From Phymorhynchus buccinoides (Eukaryota; Mollusca; Gastropoda; Neogastropoda; Raphitomidae): a stretch of 64,000 nt of DNA. The notes beneath the pieces are model-generated. The model was given only the letters and a program-made list of their open reading frames with translations. It ran no database searches and was not told the DNA's origin. Below are positions 56,060 through 64,000 of the stretch, piece after piece (the first letter of the stretch is position 1; every line of letters begins with the position of its first letter). Location: positions 80,154,809 through 80,218,808 of the forward strand of contig CM065682.1 of NCBI GenBank assembly GCA_017654935.2, in the 5' to 3' direction. The position numbers and the translations under genes are program-made.

Positions 56060-59000
56060 AGGTATTCTGGTTTAGCCTATTCAGAAGTTAAGGAATTTTC
56101 TTCTGAGATTAAGTTTTTTTCCTAGTAAAAAGAGTAGGTTGATGTATCTCATTACTATGCACATTTTGCCACTATTATTACCAAATTATTAATTGGTTTT
56201 GTCCCGGTTAGGACACACTGTTGTCGCTGAAACCTAGGCGGGTGACTGGCATTGTTATTCTGATTGAGTTTTCCTGTTTGGACTGAATTGTTTTTCTCTA
56301 CCAGCTCCAGATGGGGTTATCTTAGGGCAGTGGAAGAAGAAGTCGTTCGAAAAGTCTTATTATTTTCATCTCTGGCAAACGTTACATTTGTTTCGAGGTA
56401 GTCAGGCCAATTTATTGAGAGAATTTGTTGGGTAAAGTGTAGAATTTTCCATTGCAGTATCAGTCTAGTTTCTTTGGTGCTGTCAAAGGTGGCGTCAATG
56501 CTGTTTCGCTATCTACTATCCCCAATTTCCTCTTCCAAAAGTTGATTGCGCAGGGTTGGTGATTCTGTTGCTATAATCTTTCGGAAACCTTGCATTCAGT
56601 TTGGAGCAGTGCGACCGATTAATGTAAGGCTGAGAGGGTAACATCGGTTTTTTCATACAGTCGAAAGCCTGTTTCTCGTTTCTCTGCTGAACGGAAAGCA
56701 CATATAATGGGCATGGTATTCTAAAATACTGTGAAGCAGCCTCTTTACTTTTTCTTGAAATTTGGTTTCGAAGGAACAAATAGCTGACCTGTCTCGTCGA
56801 TAATGTCCTGAATAGTGTACTCTTTTATAATCCAGTCTTTCATAATCAGACACTGGCATAGATATGCGAAAGTTTGTTCGGCTTATGCACAAGCTGAATT
56901 AGATAGGGCTTATGTCGTCGTTGATGTATTTGCTTGTGTAGTAAGTTGACCAGGATTGCAAGACCCACTGCCAAAAGGAAGCATCGTGTTTCAAAAAACA
57001 TGACGAGAAGTTTGTATGAGTATATCAAGTCTTTTTCCTATTTTTTGTAGATATGGCTGGGGCATAGTTTCCAACACTGGCCGAGTTGTCAATTGAGCAC
57101 ACCGTGTTGGGATCCAGTGTGTCAGTAATAGGGATTCTGGAGCTCTTTTTATGACATATCATGCCAGTCCCGCCATATGGGTTTGCTGGGTAACTACACT
57201 TCTTTTTATTTTTAAAGGCCTTCTTATGTTGCATTTTTTTGTCCATAAAAATTGAAGAGGTCTTTAATAAAGTCTGTCATATGTGTTCTGGAATATCATG
57301 ATTGCATAACATACGTAAAATGGGAAATGAGATAAGTGATTAACAACAAGAATTTTCCCGTAAAATACTCAAATTTCTCCGTGACCAATGTTAATTTTTT
57401 ATCATTACTGACTATTTTGGTGGACCAGTTACTTGCGATGTTACACGCCTCTCAGATCCACTTCTAAAGTTGTATACCCAGGATTTTCAGTAGCTTACCA
57501 TTTTAAACCAAAGCACTTGTGTTCATTGTGTTTTTCTCTTCCAGCCACATAGTTATGTGTTTGTTCATTATTTGCAGCCTGAAGTCCGTCAAAGCTTGGA
57601 AGACTTTGAGAGCGCTGCTAGATTATCTTTAGGAGTAGAGATGTTATCAGCAAACTGTTGGATTTTATTACCCTGGCCCATTCCTTGTGTTAATTACGAA
57701 GGAATAGTCATGCTTTTATTGGATGTTTTAATTTTAGCACATATTTGCAGTAAAAATGAATACATGAGGAGAAAAGGGAATCTGGCGAATTACCTTTTCT
57801 ACTCCGAAGGTTCAGAAGGCCCTAGTGATTGAGAACTTTGGATTGGTAGAAGGTCTTTATATATTGAAAGTTGGACCAACGCCATAGGCTTAAAGTCATA
57901 TACCCGACTTGCGATGGTATCACGGCTTTGTAAAGTTTTCACATAACACAGGTTGATTTTCCACATCCAAAAAAGTTATGGTGTCGTCTATGGACACGAA
58001 TAATTGTTGCTCTATTACGTCCTTTCATAAAGCCACACTGGTCTTTGGATATTAGTTTGTCTAACACTAAATTAAGTCTGCTTGCAAAACATTTTGCAAA
58101 ACTTTTATTGTCTGTATTGAGTAGAGTGATTGGGCGCCAATGGGCTAACTAGTCCCTAAAAAGAGAACGTCCTTTATGTATCTACATAATTGTGCCATTC
58201 TGCTGTGTCTCGCCAACGCGGCCTGTTTCAAATGAGTAGAGAAATGATTGAATGACCCTTGATTTTTATCGACGCCAGAAAACATTGTAAAATTACGCTA
58301 GTGCAGCCGTCCACATCCAGGTGCTGATCCGTTTGTGAAGTGCTTCAGGGCCTCTGTTCTTTCAGATTCAGTCATCTGCTCTTCGCATGTTTTGGGATCA
58401 TCTTCATCTAACATTGTGATTAAAGAGTTCGGTCCCAGGAAGTCTGTAATGTAGGTCTCACTTAACTCATGATCTTCTGTGTTCTTTGCTCTATAATTGT
58501 GAATCAGAAACACAGACCTGCACATTACGGGAACACTTGCTTGATCTACACATAAATTCTCTGTCAGTTTGTAGACGCGGAATTGTATTAATTGATGAAT
58601 TTATTTATATCTATAGCTACCCCTGTATGTCATGTTTTTTTGACCCTCTTCTATGACACTTGCTTCGGGCTCTTGTTTGGGCCCCTTATTTGTGCCTTAG
58701 CAAGTGCCTGCAGTTTCCTTTCCAGTTTTAAGTTTCATCATTACTGTTTGGAGGATGATGTTCCCAGAGTTTTCAGCTAATTGACTCTCAATGACCGTCA
58801 GCTTTCGCGAAGGGCGATAATATGTTGTTTTTCTTATCTTAGAAGCTGAACAACGCTGTACCTTTTCTTCTTGTTTCTGATCCCACGTGCATCCGTTATT
58901 AGATTATGTAGCTTATCCATGGCAATCCCACTCGTCAAAGCTTGCGATTCCGTGGTACACACTAACGGTCGAAAGAAGAGCCAGAAAGAGAGAGAGAGGA

Positions 59001-60300
59001 GAGAGAGAGAGAGGAGAAAGAGAAAGAGAGATGGAGAGCGATACCCGAGAGAGAGAAGGAGAATTGGGGTGGGGATAAGGGGGGGCGGCGGGGAGGTAGG
59101 GGTGGGGTGGAGGACAAAAAGGAAAGCCATTTCGCAGAGTCATAGTGGGTAATCGAGTCTCGTTTCAGTCCGTGTTCATGCTACATTCGTAAGGGAAGAG
59201 GGTGTGTGTGTGGGCAGATGGGGAGGGCTAGGTTCCTGTATCGATGGTTCTGCCCTATTCTGTTTGTTGTTCAGGTCTGCTCTGCAGTCAACCATATCTT
59301 CTTGATTCATGTGCGCTGACACGTTGGGACTGCGACTGGGCAGACAAGGACCTGCTTCGCTTGCCTTTTGTGGGCGTGGTAGGACCTGTGCTGCTGGCTT
59401 GAGGCGAACTTCAGCGTTGCTTGTTTGCGCTGTTGTGATGAATCTTGGGGTTTTCCCTTTTTGTCTTCTCTATCTTCAGCTGGCTTGGCTGTAGGGGATG
59501 GGGTGGGGGGTGGGGGTGGAGGGGTGAGGAGGCGGGGAGGGAGGGGTAGGAGGTTGAGATGGTTGGGCAAGGAGAGAGGCGAGAGCAAGGGAGCACTGGG
59601 GATCCCTCCTGTTTGTGGCCAAACTGGTAGCAGGCACAGCAGCGCAGCGTTTTACTGCTGCAGCTACTGATGTGATGTCCAATTTCCAGGCAGCTCGCAA
59701 ACACGTGGGTGTGTTTTGCCCTTTGTAGTACAGAGTGGCTGTGCACATCCCGATCTGTACCGTTTTGGCGAGGGGTTTTGACGGAGGTTTGATGTACACA
59801 AACCTCCATCCCGTTTTCCATGGCGTGAGCTGACCATTCGGTTTTCTGACCTTTTCGTCCATGATGTGAGATTTTAGTGTCACACCCAATTTTGTCAATG
59901 TCTCCGCTACCGCATGTGCAGGGGCAGAGAAAGAGAGACCCCCAATAATCAATTTTACTGAGGGTACCTCCCTTTCATTTCCTTCGCTGTCTTTGATGGT
60001 GAACGAGTTGGAGTCCCGTGGTTGGATTTGAACCCCCCCTAAGTGTTAATTCCTCTTGGTGAGGAGGGCGACCCGAGCGGCTGATGTCTTGGCATACACT
60101 CGCCAAAGACCACCCACTCTTTGGGCACCCTCCACACCCCCTCTACCACTTGATTTCTCTGCATTCTCGCACAGTTCTGCGACAGCACAGGGCACTTGGT
60201 CTGCCGCTGGCAGGGTTTTGTTGACAAGAAACACAGGCTCAGCAATCGTTTGTGCTTCCGCCATGCTGCCGGTGGTGCCGGCTGACACCCCAGCACGTGG
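56060..60300 (-). mobile_element. Tx1/L1-like LINE, near full length but decayed
   Basis: ORF1 lies at 60288-59311, ORF2 from about 58900 to 56100. ORF2 pieces in order are: the endonuclease start (ITDARGIRNKKKRYSVVQLL), an immediate jump to the linker (MKLKTGKETAGTC), the pre-RT region (MTESERTEALKHFTNGSAPG), scattered RT pieces including IKGRT/ATII-like and FKNKKKCSYPANPYGGTGMI, and a C-terminal part (STKETRLILQWKILHF, then FFFHCPKIT and NLVIIVAK). Most of the endonuclease is deleted. The end abuts a G-run at 56041. Clade assignment rests on the ORF1 layout and C-terminal pattern. Confidence 0.75.
59311..60288 (-). CDS. ORF1 protein of the Tx1-like LINE (frameshifted)
   Basis: It starts MSAGTTGSMAEAQTIAEPVF and continues AEKSSGRGGVEGAQRVGGLW. 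A stop lies near 60046, then the frame resumes with VKLIIGGLSFSAPAHAVAET, GWRFVYIKPPSKPL and TATLYYKGQNTPTC. Two CCHC-type zinc knuckles follow in another frame (CLEIGHHISSCSSKTLRC, then CACYQFGHK). The C-terminus is proline-rich. ORF1 proteins of this group bind the element RNA. One stop and one frameshift make this copy nonfunctional. Confidence 0.7.
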
Positions 60301-60463
60301 TGAAAAACTGGATCGGGATAATGAACTTTCTGGGCCTATTTACCTATTTACCTACTAAGCTAAACACAATAAACAAAACCACCTATTCTATTCTAACACA
60401 GCACACACGAAAAAGACACTTTAATTTTTGGATTGAACGTTGATTGCACGGTTTGAATCAGGA

Positions 60464-60802
60464 GAATTAATAAATCATGTGATACTTACCTAGTAAGTTG
60501 AAGCATCGATCAGGATTTGGCCGATGTATGCAGCAGGAATGTCATAGTCCAATGAATAGAAGGGGCGCATGCGTACTCATCACACTTCAGGAACAAGTAT
60601 GGTCAGTAATTGGATATGATTATAGGTATGTGGTAAAGGTGTTCACCCTACTGTAAGATAGATAAGATTCCATTAATATAAGATTGGGCGAGGAATAAGT
60701 GCATTGGGTGGGATTGGACTATGACGTTCCTGCTGCATACATCGGTCAAATCCTGATCGATGCTTCAACTTACTAGGTAAGTATCGCATGATTTATTAAT
60801 TT
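60464..60802. repeat. Terminal inverted arms of DIRS element C
   Basis: 60464-60553 and 60713-60802 are about 90-nt reverse complements with only a few mismatches. Both contain 'cctagtaagttgaagcatcg' or its inverse. The spacer is 159 bp. They lie 3' of the recombinase, in the same relative place as the arms of element B. Confidence 0.85.
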
Positions 60803-60866
60803 GACCTCAGCATGCAGCTGAACGTCAGTCCAATGAATTTTTAGAGCAATTACTGACCATACACAA

Positions 60867-62164
60867 TCAAAATTGGGAAATAGGAAATTGTAACTTACAG
60901 TTTCTCTTCAGCTTTTCTGCAATTCCAATTTTTTCTTTTTGTATTCCATGTACCCCCCAGGGGCTTTTGGAAATCAAACCTTGAAACCTTGAAGTACTGA
61001 TTGGAAGGAGAGCCTGGCCCAAATTGCGTGTTGGCGTCTTCTTGTAAAAGCGTGTGAAGGTTGACTCAGCTGACCAGCCGGCTGCCTTCATGATGGTTTG
61101 TATGGGGAGGCCCCAAGCAGCCGCTTTCGAAGTACTGGCTCCTCTCACACTATGGGCCCCAATCTAGTGAGCACATCTCTCAACCACCTCGCTAGCGTAT
61201 CGTGAGTAATCGGCTTGTGAGGTTTCTGGTAGCTAATCAGTAACTTTTGTTCACTGCCACGTAGCTCCTTTGTCCTTGAAATGTAGTGTTTTATCACCAT
61301 AGCCACACACAGGCTAATGTTATTTGGGTATGCTACAAATTCTAGTGGTGCAAGGTGCTTCCCTTTCCTTGATTGCTTTAGTAGAGAGTCTATGTAAAAC
61401 ACACATTTGTTTTCCCTTAGCCGCATTTTTCCTAATGATAAGCACAATAAAGTTTGACATCGTTGTCCAGACAGAACGGCTAAAAGCATAGCTAGTTTAT
61501 AAGACAATTCTTTAAGCGTTATGTTTTCTAATGGTTTATAAGAGTCCAGGTGCTGAAGCACCAAATCAACATCCAATGTCTCTGAATATCTGGGTAGAGC
61601 TGGATTTAGCTCAAAAGCTCCCTTCATGAATCTTTTCACTAAGTGGTGGTCCCCAAACTGTCCACAGCCTTTAATGTCCAGATAGTTTGACACCACACTA
61701 TAGCTCAGCCCACTGTTTACAAGGGTAGCAAGGACGTTTATTGCTTGAGTCAGAGTCGGTGAAACTTCACAAATGTTGTGCCTACGCGCATGCCTTTTCC
61801 ACTTCCTAATGAAAGTCGAGTATGATTTCTGTGTGCCCTCCCTCCAGGAGGAGCAGATGAAGCGTGTTGCGTTCTGAGAAAGGCCAGACTTTCTGAGACG
61901 TTTCCTGATACTGCACAAATAATCAGACGAAGAGATTTGCGTAGGCAATTTTTTTTTGGTGGTTTCTGCGGCATTGTCAGCAAATTGTCCCTTGCAGACA
62001 CCAGAATGGGTGTTTTGATCAGCATCTTTGCCAGACGTGAGTACCACGGCTGGCTCGGCCAGTCTGGCACTACTAGGACCCCCCTTGCCTTTTCTTTGTT
62101 GATCTTCTGAAGGACACTGGGAATGATACAGAAAGGTGGAAATGCATAGAAACACACACTCCAT
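60867..62164 (-). CDS. DIRS element C tyrosine recombinase
   Basis: The core-binding part (SSDYLCSIRKRLRKSGLS, then SYSTFIRKWKRHARR) leads to the catalytic domain. The first arginine lies in LSGQRCQTLL, the H-x-x-R box in AHSVRGASTSKA (about 61150), and the tyrosine in AGWSAESTFTRFYKK (about 61045). A single frameshift at about 61150 separates the box I and box II halves. All catalytic residues expected of the family are present. In DIRS elements this enzyme inserts a circular DNA copy without target duplication. Confidence 0.85.
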
Positions 62165-63638
62165 GACACATTAAATGCATCTACAGCAACGGAATCTGGG
62201 TCAGGTCTATAAGAGATATACTGATCTATTTGCTTATTTAGTCTAGAGGCAAACAAGTCTATTTTTGGTTGCATATCCAGTAAGCACAAAGCATCAGAAA
62301 GAATAGATGAACTCAGTTTCCATTCTGCATCTAGATTCATTTTCCTGGACTCCTTATCAGCTTCTTTGTTTATTTTACCCGGCACATATGCAGCAGAGAG
62401 CCTTATATTGCGTTCAATGCAAAACTCCCAGATCTGATGTGTTATTTCATTGCATTTTTCTAAATGACTGGTTCCCATCTTTGACACACAAGCAACAGCA
62501 GTTGTATTGTCCATCATAAGCTTAACATGTACACTTGCTTTGTTTGCAACAAAGGATTTTAGCGCTAACAGTCCAGCCTTTAATTCTAATACACCACTGA
62601 CCCCCTGTCTTTCCTAAGCGTCTGTATAAAGAATCAAGTCTGGTTTTCCGGGGTCTGATTCAATATCATTATCAGAGTCATTATGTTTTCTTTCCACCAT
62701 AGCACTTCTGTCTTTGCTTTATCTGATAAAGTCAGAGTGGCATCATAATTGCCCTTATGTGCCTGCAATGCATCAACTTTGTCTTTATCCATGTATCTGT
62801 ACCATAGAGGCCCAAACTTCACACCAGGAAAGCTGGCTATCACTAATCCAATAAACTGAGCCAGTTCACGAATTGTGATGGGTTTATTCGTTAACAGTTT
62901 ACAGGCTGCACTATACATTTTTTCTTTCCTGTCTAGCGTTAGAGTAACTGCCATTTTCGTGGAATCAATTTCCACTCCTAAATACGTTATTTTGCGGGTG
63001 GGGGTCAAGACTGATTTATGTGGGTGGACTACAAAGCCCAATTTGTCTAAAAGTGAGAGAGTCTGCTTCATATTGTCAAAAGATTCGTTTTCTGTGTCCC
63101 GAAACAACAAGCTGTCATCAATGAAAATGGTGGAAATAAAACCTAACAAATGCATTTGTGCCATACCTGGCTTCAACAGTTTGGTGAAGAGCCTTGGGCA
63201 AGATGCTAGACCATTGGGAAACGCTGTAAACTAATAGAGAGTTTATTTTCAAACAAACTTCAAGTACTTACGTGACGTTCTGTTGATATGTACAGATAAA
63301 TAAGCATCTTTTAAGTCTATGGAGCAGAAGAAACAATCTCTTGTAACTAGTGTCAGGGCATGTTTTAATGTTTCCATTTTAAAATGGTGATACTCGACAC
63401 TCTCGTTTAGTTTTTTCAGGTTTAAAATCATTCTCCACCTGTTGTCTTTTTCGGGTCTTACGAATATAGAGGAAATGATTTCCTCATCTTCATGTTCACT
63501 TTCTACGATAACCTGCTTTCTCACTAAGTCTTTGACCTCTGAATCAATATTTTGTATCTGTTCAGCAGAAAAGGTTGTTGCATGGATTTTTGGTTGTGTT
63601 GGGACATCAGTGAGATCTATGTCCACACCTTCGACCAT
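61750..63638 (-). CDS. DIRS element C RT, RNase H and methylase-like domains
   Basis: RT begins near 63638 (VEGVDIDL). Motifs are IFVRPEKDNRWRMILNLKKL, YHHFKMETLKHAL, CSIDLKDAYLSVHI, a stop-interrupted stretch at about 63245-63200, AFPNGLASCPRLFTKLLKP, catalytic STIFIDDSLLF and LGFVVHPHKSVL. RNase H follows (a broken DLILYTDA, LELKAGLLALKSF, LMMDNTTAVACV, AAYVPGKINKEAD). The DIRS methylase-like block comes next (IDLFASRLNKQIDQY, GVLVVPDWPSQPWY). Three interruptions are visible, at about 63249, 62617 and 61900. Confidence 0.85.
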
Positions 63639-64000
63639 TTTTAAAACATCTTGATCAATAGTTATGTTTTCCCATTCATGTATGTGCTGACTAATTTGTC
63701 ATGCCTTGAAATGCAATGCTTTTTCCTCTAACTCCAATATCGTCTTCTCTACATATTGTCTCACCTGGTTTCCATCTGGCTGCTCTTCCAATACATGGTG
63801 TGTTGTTATTGTCTTCCCCTGTTCCTGGGGAATCCCCGGTGTGTCCTGGTGCCCCGCCCGCTGTGGCTGAAGTTCCCCCGGTGGTTGTGGGGAAAACTGT
63901 GGCCTAAAAAAGACTTTCTGCTGGTGGTGTTCCGTTTGTAGGGGTGTGCTCTGTATGATCCTGAGTGTTGGGGTTGGGACTGTGGTTTTGCTTTGTATGA

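Larger units (their letters stand above)
60464..64000 (-). mobile_element. DIRS-type retrotransposon, element C (runs off the window)
   Basis: On the minus strand, from the window edge: a gag C-terminus rich in Gln/Pro (about 64000-63720), RT, RNase H, methylase-like domain, tyrosine recombinase and terminal inverted arms ending at 60464. It belongs to a different DIRS lineage from elements A and B, since the protein sequences are clearly diverged. Only a handful of stops and shifts interrupt it, so it is younger than most elements here. Confidence 0.88.

Noticed and set aside
57557..57832. 91-residue plus-strand ORF
   Set aside because: It is antisense to the RT of the Tx1-like LINE and has no motif of its own.
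60867..62164. Phage or bacterial integrase by contamination
   Set aside because: The tyrosine recombinase is physically linked to RT, RNase H and a methylase-like domain in DIRS order, which is a eukaryotic retrotransposon.

Overview
The window is eukaryotic, intron-bearing and repeat-rich DNA, most likely from a lophotrochozoan animal and probably a gastropod mollusc. That reading is an inference. It rests on a rhodopsin-type receptor of the kind expanded as chemosensory receptors in gastropods (2.7-3.9 kb), on GRL101-like LDLa/C-type-lectin/leucine-rich-repeat receptors (19.8-47.6 kb), and on the mix of DIRS, CR1/L2-like, Tx1-like and Penelope-like retroelements. There are no operons, bacterial genes or CRISPR arrays. 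Three runs of exactly 500 N (1579, 17298, 49613) are scaffold-gap placeholders. Many ORFs are broken by single-base frameshifts, so decay and assembly indels cannot always be separated.

Layout. 0-2 kb: one copy of a dispersed segment whose second copy lies at 22.5-23.3 kb; only the first copy carries a tRNA-type SINE. 2.7-3.9 kb: a frameshifted class A GPCR. 6.4-9.2 kb: a tandem duplication whose second unit was split by a 5'-truncated LINE. 9.7-10.1 kb: two adjacent fold-back elements. 12-16 kb: minisatellites, a possible serine/asparagine/glutamate-rich terminal exon, a TIR element and a 26-nt piece of U2 snRNA. 19.8-41.6 kb, minus strand: a multi-exon receptor gene. I could assemble six exons with canonical GT/AG ends and fully compatible phases, encoding CUB-like regions, LDLa, a C-type lectin domain split over three exons, LDLa repeats and LRRs. 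Its introns hold LINEs, a rearranged pair of DIRS elements, a Penelope-like fragment nested in a LINE, a MITE and an unexplained 300-residue ORF. 42.4-44.8 kb: about 25 copies of a 95-bp minisatellite that appears to have grown from the 3' tail of a SINE. 45.7-47.6 kb, minus strand: a badly decayed second GRL101-like receptor (LDLa, LRR, 7TM). 48.5-49.6 kb: a degenerate satellite running into a gap. 52.3-53.9 kb: a composite GA/CG-repeat array. 55.6-60.3 kb: a hammerhead-like motif and a Tx1-like LINE. 60.5-64 kb: a DIRS element cut by the window edge.

How it fits together. The host content is a small cluster of putative cell-surface receptors: one substantially intact GRL101-like gene, a dead tandem paralogue and a separate dead chemosensory-type GPCR. 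Most of the remainder is layered mobile DNA. Several insertions can be ordered because an empty site, a target duplication or a nested copy is present in the same window.
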